64,000 bases of DNA from Bacillota bacterium. Lineage in GTDB: Bacteria > Bacillota_E > JAJZYS01 > JAJYTV01. Location of the stretch: positions 1-64,000 of the forward strand of contig JAJZVM010000010.1 of NCBI GenBank assembly GCA_021845645.1, in the 5' to 3' direction. The stretch's first letter is position 1, and each line of letters opens with the position of its first letter. Shown here one piece after another: positions 1-7,410 of this stretch. The position numbers and the translations under genes are program-made. The notes below the pieces were generated by a model, which saw only the letters and a program-made list of their open reading frames with translations, was not told the DNA's origin and made no database searches.

Positions 1-327
1 GCCGAGGCCCCAGAAGCCGCGCGCGACGGCCAGTGCGCCGACGCTGCCGGAGAGGCCCGAGACCGTTGCGAAGACGACGACCACGCCGAGCCCCAGCAGC
101 ATGGTGCGCCTGCCGCCGAGGCGGGTCGAGAGCACGCCGGAGATCAGCATGGCGAGGGACATGACGGCGATGTAGGAGGTGAACAGCATCTCGACCTGCG
201 CATCGGTCGCACCCATCTTGTGACCGATCAGGGCCAGGATCGGGTCGACGACGCCGATGCCCATGAAGGCGATCATGGTGGCGAAGGCGGTGGCCAGGAC
301 GGCGCGAGGGAAACCGAGCTGCGACAA
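1..327 (-). CDS. MFS transporter, N-terminal part (cut by window edge)
   Basis: The 109 codons visible are the N-terminus of a major facilitator superfamily permease. An opening membrane helix carries the sequence FMGIGVVDPIL, a second helix follows around residues 45-65, and the motif-A loop RLGGRRTML lies between helices 2 and 3. These are typical of 12-helix drug or sugar efflux carriers of the cytoplasmic membrane. The start is taken as TTG at 325-327, because a purine-rich GGGGGG stretch lies about 10 bases upstream and no ATG precedes the first helix. The rest of the gene lies left of the window. Substrate cannot be told from this fragment. Confidence 0.75.
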   Translation of the reverse strand, partial: MSQLGFPRAVLATAFATMIAFMGIGVVDPILALIGHKMGATDAQVEMLFTSYIAVMSLAMLISGVLSTRLGGRRTMLLGLGVVVVFATVSGLSGSVGALAVARGFWGLG

Positions 328-360
328 CGCTCCAAGACCCCCCTGCAACGGGACTATCCA

Positions 361-369
361 ATTGTAGCA
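361..369 (-). promoter_or_regulatory. extended -10 promoter candidate for the MFS gene
   Basis: On the minus strand this reads TGCTACAAT, an extended -10 element. It lies about 30 bases upstream of the proposed TTG start of the transporter. No good -35 hexamer is visible at 17 bases, which is tolerable for the extended -10 class. Confidence 0.45.
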
Positions 370-537
370 GGCCGCTGCCAAAGGGAGTAACGGCTGGCCT
401 GCGCCCTGCCTGCGAGCGCCTGCCAGGGTGCACGTTGCCCGGGATGGCCCGCCGCTTGCGGCGGGGCCCGGCACCCGGCCGCCCTCGCGCCGGGGCCCGG
501 TGCCCCCACGCGGCCGCAGGTGGTCGTCTCCTGGCGG

Positions 538-1308
538 TCAGACCACCGAGAAGCCACCGTCGGACGTGATCACCTGGCCCGTGATCCATGCGGAGGCGTC
601 GCTCGCCAGGAATCCCACCAGGCGCGCGGCATCTTCCGGCCGCCCGAGCCGCCCGCCCGGGCAGCGCTCGCACACCGCCGCCTGCGTCCCATCGTCCATC
701 CAGAGCGTGTCCGTCGGGCCCGGGTCGACCGCATTGACCGTGATGCCGAGCGGCGCGAGTTCGACGGCGAGGTAGCGCGTCATGGCGCTCAGAGCGCCCT
801 TGCTCAGGCCGTAGGCCAGGTTGCCGGCCTCGCCGCTGCGGTCCGGACCGGATACCAGGCTGATGATGCGCCCTGGGCCAAGGTCCGCGCAGCGCCGCGC
901 GAACTCCGCCGATAACAGCGCCGCGCCTCGCGCGTTGACCCTGAGGTGGGCGTCGAGCAGCGCCTCCGTCAGGTCGCGAAAGCTTGAAGGCGCCCAATGG
1001 GCCGCATTGTTGACCAGGATCGACGGCGGCCCTAGCGCCGTGCCGGCCCTGTCGAGCAGCCGCGCCGCTGCGCCTTCGGACCCGAGATCGAGCGGCATGG
1101 ACGCGACGGGCCCGAGCTGCCGAATCTCCTCCTCGAGTGCGGCAGGGCCGCCGCCCGCCGCAAAGCCCGTGGCCGCGTCGAACGGCTGCCAGTGCGTGAA
1201 GAAGATGCTCGCGCCCCGGCCCGCAAGTTCTCTGCATATGGCGGCGCCGATGCCTGACTCTCGGCTTGCGCCGGTCACGACGGCGACGCGTCCGGCCAGA
1301 TCCCGCAT
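538..1308 (-). CDS. SDR family oxidoreductase
   Basis: A 256-residue short-chain dehydrogenase/reductase. It has the N-terminal dinucleotide-binding motif GASRESGIG (residues 13-21), the LVNNAAHW segment in the middle, and the catalytic Y-x3-K in AYGLSKGALS near residue 172. The C-terminal ITGQVITSDGGFSVV is typical of the FabG-like classical SDRs. The start ATG at 1308 has a GGAGGGA ribosome site 6 bases upstream. It is the last gene of a minus-strand run with the ABC exporter (41-base gap), so it may be co-transcribed with it. The substrate is unknown; the role in an exporter operon could be modification of the exported compound, which is only an inference. Confidence 0.85.
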   Translation of the reverse strand: MRDLAGRVAVVTGASRESGIGAAICRELAGRGASIFFTHWQPFDAATGFAAGGGPAALEEEIRQLGPVASMPLDLGSEGAAARLLDRAGTALGPPSILVNNAAHWAPSSFRDLTEALLDAHLRVNARGAALLSAEFARRCADLGPGRIISLVSGPDRSGEAGNLAYGLSKGALSAMTRYLAVELAPLGITVNAVDPGPTDTLWMDDGTQAAVCERCPGGRLGRPEDAARLVGFLASDASAWITGQVITSDGGFSVV

Positions 1309-1349
1309 GTCGTGTCCCTCCTCGGCTGCAGAGCGGAAGCGTTTGGGCC

Positions 1350-2159
1350 TCACCCGTTTCGCTTGAGCTTGCCGGTGCGCAGAGCGTAGCGCTCCGCGAT
1401 GTGGAAGGCCCAGAGCCCGATCGGCACGAGGACGAGGCCCGCCGCCAGCAGGCCGAGCACCGTCGACAGCAGCGCGCCCGGCGCCGTGCCCTGCAGCACG
1501 GCGGCGCGCACCGCCGTCAGCGTGTAGGTGGCGGGGGAGAACCACGCCAGCGTCTGCAGCCAGTGCGGCAGCACCGAGATGGGGTAGTAGATGCCGGAGA
1601 CGAGGAGCAGCACCCCCTGGATCACCTGTGTCGCCTGGGCGCCGCGCTCGGCCGACAGCATCGGCATGATCGCGCCGAGGAGGCCGAGGCCGATGAAGGG
1701 CAGCGAAGCGGCCGCGAGCACCAGGAGCGCGCCGGCGATGTCGGCCTGGCCGAGCGGAAGGTGGAACAGCAGGAAGATGCCGAGCAGCACCACGAGTGTG
1801 CGGGCAAGGCCGTACACCACCGCGTAGGCGCAGACGCCGAGCAGGTAGGTGATCCGGCGCACGGGAGCCATGAAGCTGTACTCGATGGTGCCTTCCCAGC
1901 GCTCCCACATCACCGAGTTCGAGATCTCGAAGAACAGCACGGAAAGGAAGTTCCAGAGAAGGGCGCCGATCGCCAGGTACAGGACGCGCTCGCCCTGTCC
2001 GGGTCCTGGCTCCGCCAGGCCGATGAGCGCGATCGTCAAGGCGTTCACGGCGTTGTAGAAGGCGAAGACCACTTCCCAGCCCATGTAGCGTCGGATCAGG
2101 CTGAAGTTGCGAGAGATGACGGCGCCCATGGCGCGTCCCTCGCTGCGCAGGGAGATCAA
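1350..2159 (-). CDS. ABC-2 type exporter permease
   Basis: A 269-residue membrane protein with about six hydrophobic segments and the pattern of ABC-2 drug/polysaccharide exporter permeases (YWSVMWERWEGT-like cytoplasmic loop near residue 85, LLVSGIYYPISVLP loop near residue 190). It would form the transmembrane half of the exporter with the ATPase gene next to it. The TTG start overlaps the ATPase stop codon (TTGA) and has AGGAGG about 10 bases upstream. An ATG ten codons downstream (2129) with GAGGG 7 bases upstream is an alternative start. The close coupling indicates co-translation with the ATPase. Substrate not determined. Confidence 0.85.
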   Translation of the reverse strand: MISLRSEGRAMGAVISRNFSLIRRYMGWEVVFAFYNAVNALTIALIGLAEPGPGQGERVLYLAIGALLWNFLSVLFFEISNSVMWERWEGTIEYSFMAPVRRITYLLGVCAYAVVYGLARTLVVLLGIFLLFHLPLGQADIAGALLVLAAASLPFIGLGLLGAIMPMLSAERGAQATQVIQGVLLLVSGIYYPISVLPHWLQTLAWFSPATYTLTAVRAAVLQGTAPGALLSTVLGLLAAGLVLVPIGLWAFHIAERYALRTGKLKRNG

Positions 2160-2953
2160 GCGTCCTGTTCCTCCTCTTCGTTCGGGTCCTCGCCGGTGAG
2201 GGCGAGGAAGGCGCCTTCGAGTCCCTGTCCGCCGCCGTGGCGGGACGCGAGCTCATCAGGCGTGTCGAGGGCGATGAAGCGGCCGTCGCGCAACACGGCC
2301 ACGCGGTCGCAGAGGCGCTGGGCCTCCTGCATGTCATGGGTGCAGAGCACGATCGAAGCCTGGAAGTCGCGGCGGATCTCCTCTACGAACGCCTGCACGT
2401 CGCGCCGCGAGCGCGGGTCGAGCCCCGTCGTGGGCTCGTCGAGCAGGAGCAGGGTGGGGGAGGTGAGAAGGGCGCGCGCGATCGCCACCTTCTGCTGCTG
2501 TCCGCGCGACATCTCCTCGAGCGGCGCACGGTACTTCGCCTTCGGAAGTCCGAGCCGGTCCAGGATCTCCTGGGCGCGCCGCCGCGCGGCACCGCGCTCC
2601 AGACCGTAGAGCCCCGCGGCGTAGTCGAGGTTCTCCTGTGCCGAGAGCTTCTTGAAGAAGGACGCCTCCACCGAGACGCGGTGGATCAGGCGGCGCACCT
2701 CTTGCGGCGCCGTCTCCACGTCGGTGCCGAACACCCGCAGGCTGCCGCGGTCCGGCAGCAGCAGGGTGCAGATGAGACGGATCAGGGTGCTCTTGCCGGA
2801 CCCGTTGGGACCAAGGATGCCGAAGCACTCGCCTTGCGGCATCGCGAAGCTGATGCCCTGAAGCGCCGCAACCTTGGGCTTCCTGCGCCGTAGCGGGGAC
2901 TCGCCTTCTGGCCGGAAGGACTTCCAGATGTCGACGCAATCGATCGCGAGCAT
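2156..2953 (-). CDS. ABC exporter ATP-binding protein
   Basis: A 265-residue ABC ATPase. Walker A GPNGSGKST (near residue 48), the signature SRGQQQK (near residue 150), Walker B LLLLDEPTTGLD and the H-loop LCTHDM are all intact. The arrangement is that of DRA/CcmA-type ATPases that drive ABC-2 exporters. An ATG start at 2953 has AAAGGAGG upstream. The tail is acidic (EDPNEEEEQDA). The gene lies behind a promoter, a short leader reading frame and a terminator (2986-3176), so transcription is probably attenuated. That arrangement is known for antibiotic-inducible ABC genes, which suggests but does not prove a resistance role. Confidence 0.9.
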   Translation of the reverse strand: MLAIDCVDIWKSFRPEGESPLRRRKPKVAALQGISFAMPQGECFGILGPNGSGKSTLIRLICTLLLPDRGSLRVFGTDVETAPQEVRRLIHRVSVEASFFKKLSAQENLDYAAGLYGLERGAARRRAQEILDRLGLPKAKYRAPLEEMSRGQQQKVAIARALLTSPTLLLLDEPTTGLDPRSRRDVQAFVEEIRRDFQASIVLCTHDMQEAQRLCDRVAVLRDGRFIALDTPDELASRHGGGQGLEGAFLALTGEDPNEEEEQDA

Positions 2954-2985
2954 GGGAAACCTCCTTTTCGGTGCGGCAGGGACGC

Positions 2986-3024
2986 AAAAAGGGCCCGGCC
3001 GGTCATCGCCTGACCGGCCGGGCC
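2986..3024 (-). terminator. Rho-independent terminator / attenuator ahead of the ABC exporter
   Basis: On the minus strand a perfect 14-bp GC-rich stem (3011-3024 with 2992-3005) closes a 5-base loop and is followed by C and five T residues (2986-2990). It lies between the leader peptide and the ATPase start, where a full terminator would block expression unless relieved. A competing pairing is possible between 3083-3091 (inside the leader reading frame) and 3009-3017 (5' arm plus loop), with nine pairs including two G-U. Confidence 0.8.
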
Positions 3025-3037
3025 GCGCGCATGTCCC

Positions 3038-3115
3038 TCAGCGCGGCATATGGCCAGACCAAGCGCAGGACAGGGCGACCCCCCGACCAGGGGCGACCGT
3101 GATCGTCCAGCGCAT
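3038..3115 (-). CDS. 25-codon leader peptide upstream of ABC exporter
   Basis: A short frame starting at ATG 3115, beginning MRWTITVAPG and ending SGHMPR before TGA. It follows a GGGGG ribosome site 8-9 bases upstream and lies about 30 bases downstream of the -10 element. It ends 14 bases before the terminator stem. Size and position match leader peptides of ribosome-mediated attenuators. I recognise no known stalling motif. An ATG two codons-lengths upstream (3120) in another frame reads through the terminator and is less likely. Confidence 0.55.
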   Translation of the reverse strand: MRWTITVAPGRGVALSCAWSGHMPR

Positions 3116-3146
3116 GGCATAACCCCCTTCGATGCACGTGTCGCGA

Positions 3147-3176
3147 AGTATAGCACCGCTTGCATCGTCCTGCCAA
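3147..3176 (-). promoter_or_regulatory. sigma-A promoter of the ABC exporter operon
   Basis: On the minus strand TTGGCA (3171-3176) and TATACT (3147-3152) are separated by 18 bases, each one mismatch from consensus. It drives the leader peptide, attenuator and exporter genes. Confidence 0.75.
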
Positions 3177-3204
3177 GAGGCGGATGAGGATCCCGTGCCA
3201 GGAC

Positions 3205-3247
3205 TCCCTCACGCTCGGCTCAGAGTCGTCCCTTACGCTGATGCTCA
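3205..3247. repeat. pair of direct repeats, possible operator
   Basis: TCCCTCACGCT at 3205 and TCCCTTACGCT at 3229 match at 10 of 11 positions with a 24-base period, and each is followed by CTCA. They lie between the divergent exporter promoter and the secreted-protein gene at 3277. The spacing suits a dimeric regulator bound twice on one DNA face; the regulator is unknown. Confidence 0.4.
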
Positions 3248-3276
3248 ATCCTGAGTGTCCTAGGAGGGATGAGAGG

Positions 3277-3795
3277 TTGACCGTCCGCGCAGCGCACCTT
3301 GGGGCTCTTGCCGTCGTCCTAGCATCGGGAGCATTGCTCCTGCTCCACGGCGCCTCCGCCAAGACCGTGCCGGGAGTGGCGCTCGCCACGGCGCCCGGGC
3401 CTCATGCCACTGCGCCGGCCGCGCCGAGGCAGGCCGGCCACACCACGCAGGCGAGCGCACCTGCCGCCGCGACCAAGCCGAGCCACGGTCCCCTCCTGAG
3501 CTCGAGCCAGATCGCACCCTTCACGTACGAGGTGTATCCGACGCCGACGGCGCAGCTGAGCCAAGCGGAATCCGGATTCCAGATCGCCGTGCACCAGGTC
3601 TCGCCTTCCGAGCAAAAGGTCGTGATCACGAACCAGCTCGGCGGCGTGACCGCACTGCAGCAGAACTTCCTCGCCAGCGACCGCGCCTACTGGATCGAGA
3701 CGAGCTATGGCGACGACGCCCCAGGCCAGGATGCGAACCTCGGCGACGACGGCTTCGTCCTGACCGACGCCCAGGGTTATATCACGCAGAAGTGA
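3277..3795 (+). CDS. secreted or membrane-anchored protein of unknown function
   Basis: A 172-residue protein I do not recognise. A hydrophobic stretch near the N-terminus (ALAVVLASGALLLLHGASA) looks like a signal peptide or anchor. A long Ala/Pro/Thr/His-rich linker follows to about residue 75, then a compact C-terminal region with YEVYPTPTAQ and GDDGFVLTDAQGY. The TTG start at 3277 is chosen because AGGAGGG lies 8 bases upstream, and earlier in-frame ATGs lack such a site. The gene ends 13 bases before the DoxX-like gene and is probably co-transcribed with it. The cargo domain is likely extracytoplasmic. Confidence 0.65.
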   Translation: MTVRAAHLGALAVVLASGALLLLHGASAKTVPGVALATAPGPHATAPAAPRQAGHTTQASAPAAATKPSHGPLLSSSQIAPFTYEVYPTPTAQLSQAESGFQIAVHQVSPSEQKVVITNQLGGVTALQQNFLASDRAYWIETSYGDDAPGQDANLGDDGFVLTDAQGYITQK

Positions 3796-3808
3796 GGTTG
3801 GTGCAGCG

Positions 3809-4249
3809 ATGATGGATCGCGTGGCTCCCTGGCGTGCCCTCGTCGGCCGGCTCGCCCTCGCAGGCGTCATACTGTACTTCGGCGCCGGCGAACTCTGGAG
3901 TCCCCAGCAGTGGGTCGGCTACATCCCGACGCCGCTCCACGTCCTGCCCGCCATTCCGCTTCTGCTCGTCCACGGCTACGTGCTCTTCGCGGTAGGCGGC
4001 CTGTTGCTCCTCGGCGCCTGGACAAAGCCCATGAGCTGGCTGAGCGTCGCGCTGCTCCTCTCGATCGTGCTGGGTTTGATGGTGAACGGCGGCGGAACGT
4101 CGCTCTACGTGCGCGATCTCGGCCTCACGGGCCTCGCGCTTACGCTCGCCCTGGAGCCCATGCCCGGTTACGGCCTTGACACGCTCTTCGCCCACGAACC
4201 GAAGCCTCGCCAGGCGACCCGGCCGGCGTTGCAGAGGACGGGGCGCTAG
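3809..4249 (+). CDS. DoxX-like membrane protein
   Basis: A 146-residue protein with four predicted transmembrane helices (about residues 10-28, 45-68, 72-92 and 98-115). The arrangement resembles the DoxX/DoxD family, including the short RDLGLTGLAL stretch in the last helix. The C-terminus is basic and cytoplasmic or external. It follows the secreted protein gene at 3277 by 13 bases. The upstream ribosome site is weak (GAGGTTGG), and ATG 3812 is an equally good start. Function in this family is usually unknown; some members act in quinone-linked sulfur or respiratory chemistry, which cannot be shown here. Confidence 0.6.
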   Translation: MMDRVAPWRALVGRLALAGVILYFGAGELWSPQQWVGYIPTPLHVLPAIPLLLVHGYVLFAVGGLLLLGAWTKPMSWLSVALLLSIVLGLMVNGGGTSLYVRDLGLTGLALTLALEPMPGYGLDTLFAHEPKPRQATRPALQRTGR

Positions 4250-4258
4250 GCAGCCGCA

Positions 4259-5764
4259 TCAGGGCCGCCAGACGGCGCCCCTGGGGAAGGTGTGGGCCGT
4301 GTAGGTGCCGAGCGTGAGCGAGATGCGCGCGGTGCCGGTTCTATGCCAGAGGGGCGCAGGTACGGGCTTCAGGAAGCTGGCGGTGAAGGTGTATTCGAAA
4401 AGGTTCTGCCCCTTCGGCTGCCGGATGGGACCAATCTCCGCGACCGCCTGCACCTGTCCTTGCACCCTGGTCCCGCCCGGCAGGGTGAGGTCGACGGCCC
4501 GTAGGTCGACGGGCGGTCGATCCTTGCCCTTGCCGCGGCTCGCGGTGGCGATCCAGAGCTCGTACGGGCTGGCTGCGGTAAGCGAGACCGCCCCCTGGTC
4601 CGTGCGGCCGAGCGCAAGCCCGCCTCCGTCGGTGCCCGGCCCCGGCAAGCCGTGCGGAGGCCATGCGAGAACGCGGCTGATCGGCCGGATGTGCTCCACG
4701 AGCAGATCGCCCAGTTGCAGCTCGGCTACCCTCGCCCTGAGCACCGCGGGTGTCGGGCTACCCAGCACCATGACAAAGCGGCGCCACCCACCCTGCAAAG
4801 GCAGGACCCACGTCGCCCCGGTGCCGCACCCCTGCGGCGCGACGAACGCGGGACAGCCCCTGAGGTGCAGCTGGGGCGCGGCACCCGCCCCCTGGAAGGC
4901 GCCCTGCACAACGGTGCCGGCGCTCGACATCTCCAAGGAGTCGAGGCGCACGAGCGACCCGCCTGCCTGGAACGTCGCGGTCCGGCGCAGCGCCACGAGG
5001 CCGTGCGGTCGGTAGGCCCCGCGCGGGATGCTGAGGACCATCCGCTGTGCTGAGCCGCCCGTTCCGAGCGACACCCGCAGGGTGACATGCGCAGGTGCCG
5101 TCCTCGCGTGGTCCGTGGAGAGCACCCATGGCACCTGCAACCCTGGCAGAAACCAGTAGCCCGCGATGGCATCGGACGCGATGGGCGTGGACGCCGTCGG
5201 CACGCCTTGGTTCTGCGGTGCGGCCATGCCATCGGCGCTGAGATAGGGCAGGATGGGCACCAGCCGCGCAGTATCCGCCGTGAAGATCAGGTACGAGCCC
5301 TGGTAGGTCGCATAGAAGGCGTCGAGCGTGACCGTTTCGCCCCCGATGCGCAGCGCGCGGTGAAGGGGCAGGATCGCCCCGGTCGCTGCGGCCGCGGCGT
5401 AGCCGGGAACGGTCAGGGCGAAGGCCCGATAGCGCGACGCCGCGCTCGGCTGGCTGCTGAGACCGACTCGCGCACCGAGCGCGGCGGCGACCAGCATGAC
5501 GATCAGCGCGGCCGCCCCCAGCAGGCGCAGCCTCTGCCGCCAATGGCGCAGGAACCCCTCGGGCGTCACCGGCGCCGCGGGCGCCGCGGCCAAAATCTCC
5601 GCGGCAGCAGTCTGGGCCGCATCGGCCGCCTCGACGATGGCACGACAGTTCGGACAGCCTGCGATGTGCTGTACGATGAACGCCGCTGTCGCCTGAGATA
5701 TGAGACCCTCGCGGTAGAGCGGCTGGAGATCCTGCACCAGGGCGCACGCCTCGTCAGGCGTCAT
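4259..5764 (-). CDS. zinc-binding transmembrane anti-sigma factor
   Basis: A 501-residue protein whose first 45 residues carry the ZAS zinc motif H33-x3-C37-x2-C40 (HIAGCPNC), the mark of anti-sigma factors of ECF sigma factors. One membrane helix follows at about residues 80-100 (LLGAAALIVMLVAAALGA). About 400 residues then lie outside the membrane, with no fold I recognise. The start ATG overlaps the end of the sigma-factor gene by 11 bases. The expected role is to hold the ECF sigma factor at the membrane until an external signal releases it. The large external domain may be the sensor. Confidence 0.8.
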   Translation of the reverse strand: MTPDEACALVQDLQPLYREGLISQATAAFIVQHIAGCPNCRAIVEAADAAQTAAAEILAAAPAAPVTPEGFLRHWRQRLRLLGAAALIVMLVAAALGARVGLSSQPSAASRYRAFALTVPGYAAAAATGAILPLHRALRIGGETVTLDAFYATYQGSYLIFTADTARLVPILPYLSADGMAAPQNQGVPTASTPIASDAIAGYWFLPGLQVPWVLSTDHARTAPAHVTLRVSLGTGGSAQRMVLSIPRGAYRPHGLVALRRTATFQAGGSLVRLDSLEMSSAGTVVQGAFQGAGAAPQLHLRGCPAFVAPQGCGTGATWVLPLQGGWRRFVMVLGSPTPAVLRARVAELQLGDLLVEHIRPISRVLAWPPHGLPGPGTDGGGLALGRTDQGAVSLTAASPYELWIATASRGKGKDRPPVDLRAVDLTLPGGTRVQGQVQAVAEIGPIRQPKGQNLFEYTFTASFLKPVPAPLWHRTGTARISLTLGTYTAHTFPRGAVWRP

Positions 5765-6240
5765 CGTCGTCCGCCCCCTTCCCGAGATCTGCTCTGATGC
5801 GTGTCAGCAGCCGGAAGTACCGAACTCTGGCCCAGTTCTCGGTGCGCCCGAGGTCTTTGGCGATGTCCGAGAACTGCCGTCCCCAGGCGGCGCGCTGCAC
5901 CAGCAGCACCGCATCCTCGGGCGGGAGCGCCGGTAGCCACGCTTCGCCATGCGGGAATGGCGGCGCCTCCACGGGAGGCGATGGGGCAGCGCGCACTTCC
6001 GCCGATCTGCGCCGGCCCTCGCGGCGGTTGTGGCCCGCCAGCACACGCCGGGCGATGCCAACCAAATAGGTAGGCCCGCTCGCTGCCGCCACGATAGCTG
6101 CCCAACGAGGTGAGCGCTTGCACGAAGGTCTCCTGCGTCAACTCCTCGGCGAGCACAGGATCGCGGCAGAGGACGGTGAGGTAGCGCAGGACTCTCGGCC
6201 CTTCGGCAAGGTACCAGGCCTCGAGGTCCTGCCCCGCCAC
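5754..6240 (-). pseudogene. ECF RNA polymerase sigma factor, frameshifted
   Basis: The first part reads as sigma region 2 (LEAWYLAEGPRVLRYL ... ELTQETFVQAL ... YRGGSERAYL). The second part, in another frame, reads as region 4 (LPPEDAVLLVQRAAW ... FSDIAKDLGRTENWARVRYF). The frames meet near 6058-6067, where the minus strand reads CTATTTGGTTGG. Removing one T gives AYLLVGIARR, and removing one TTGG copy gives AYLFGIARR, both normal for the family. The restored protein would be about 161 residues. GTG 6240 is preferred because GGGAGGG lies 6 bases upstream. It may be a real lesion, a sequencing or assembly error, or a slippage site. The intact anti-sigma partner next door argues for error or recent change. 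Confidence 0.75.
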
Positions 6241-6353
6241 TCGGATCCCTCCCACATGGCAAGTGGCATTCCGGCTGCCGTTTCGTTACAGGGCCGGCGT
6301 GTCGGCCACGGACACGGGATCGGGCTCTGGCCGCTGCAGCAGGCATGCAGCAC

Positions 6354-6385
6354 GCCCGCGTGGTGCCCGAAGCATCCACGCGGGC
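6354..6385 (-). terminator. hairpin downstream of the SGNH lipoprotein gene
   Basis: A perfect 10-bp stem (6354-6363 with 6376-6385) around a 12-base loop lies 26 bases past the stop of the minus-strand gene at 6411. No T-tract follows, so termination efficiency is uncertain. Confidence 0.35.
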
Positions 6386-6410
6386 GCGCAGGACGGCTTG
6401 AGATCGCCGC

Positions 6411-7349
6411 CTAGTTCGCGGCGGCCGTTTTGGCGGCGAGGCACTCCTTGGGCAGCAGCCCTTGCCACATGCCTGCCGTTCTCGGGCAGAGCCTGATGCC
6501 TTCGGCGGCATCGATGCCCGCGAGCACCGCGGTGGCGATGAGATCTGTGCCGGCGCTCGGCGCGATGTGCACCCCGTCCGGATCGCGGACGACCTCGATC
6601 TGCCCCGCGCTGTCCCTGAGGTCGGCCGCGTACTGCCCCTGCGGGGTCGCGAAGAGGCTCCAGGTCGAGACGTAGGCGACGCCGCGGTTCGCGGCGGCCT
6701 CGGCCGCGTAGACCGCGTTCAGCTCCTCCATGGAGCGGTTCGACAGCACCGAGGCGGGCGCCATCATCGGCAAGCCGACCCACACCACGCGCGCGCCCGC
6801 CTGGCGAGACTCCCGCAGCATGGCGGCGATGCGCCCGCCGTAGTCCTCGCGCCACAAGGTGCTGCCGAACGGTACATAGCTCCCGCCCTGGTCGAAGCTC
6901 AGGGCATCGTTGCCGCCGAACAGGGCGACGACCAGCTCGGGGCGGTAGCGGCGCAGCTCGTTCGCGAGCGCGGCAGGCCAGTTGTAGTAGGCCGTGTCGA
7001 CAAGGCCCGTCGATCCGACCGCATCGGTGTAGAGCCGGACATCCGGCTGCGCCCCGATCAGGTCTCGAAGACCCATGCCGAGATCCTCGCCGAGCGAGTC
7101 ACCTACGACGAGCACCGTCATGGGCTTCTGCGCGGTCGGCTCTGGCAGCGGCGGCAGGGCGGGCGTGGGCGCCTTTGTGCCTCTGCTGCCATCCCTCCGC
7201 CTTCGTCTGCCCGCACGCGACTCGACCCGTCCGCTCTTGTGCGCATGGTGCGCCGGAGCCGCTCCGAAGGCCGTCCCGCAGCCCGCGAAGGCCAGAACGG
7301 AGAGCAGCAAGCCGATCAGCGCGAGCGGGCTGCGGCGTCTCTGCATCAT
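6411..7349 (-). CDS. SGNH/GDSL hydrolase family lipoprotein
   Basis: A 312-residue exported protein. The N-terminus has a lipoprotein signal with lipobox LAFAGC (Cys23), followed by a basic low-complexity linker to about residue 70. The catalytic domain starts with VLVVGDSLGEDLG (block I serine, near residue 84), has GGND (block III) and ends with DPDGVHI (block V Asp-x2-His). These are the hallmarks of SGNH hydrolases, closest by eye to the DUF459 type found in surface polysaccharide or peptidoglycan esterases. It would act outside the membrane. ATG 7349 follows a G-rich ribosome site. It lies 61 bases downstream of fabI on the same strand. Confidence 0.8.
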   Translation of the reverse strand: MMQRRRSPLALIGLLLSVLAFAGCGTAFGAAPAHHAHKSGRVESRAGRRRRRDGSRGTKAPTPALPPLPEPTAQKPMTVLVVGDSLGEDLGMGLRDLIGAQPDVRLYTDAVGSTGLVDTAYYNWPAALANELRRYRPELVVALFGGNDALSFDQGGSYVPFGSTLWREDYGGRIAAMLRESRQAGARVVWVGLPMMAPASVLSNRSMEELNAVYAAEAAANRGVAYVSTWSLFATPQGQYAADLRDSAGQIEVVRDPDGVHIAPSAGTDLIATAVLAGIDAAEGIRLCPRTAGMWQGLLPKECLAAKTAAAN

Positions 7350-7410
7350 GGACCCCCCCGAGACGACCCGCGTCCGGATGGCGGCGCCGACGCACCGCGA
7401 CGTCCAGACG

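Noticed and set aside
538..2337. A 599-codon minus-strand frame spanning the SDR and ABC permease genes
   Set aside because: Only its last 256 codons have family motifs; the rest lies antiframe to the permease and is an effect of high GC. The SDR has its own ATG and ribosome site at 1308.
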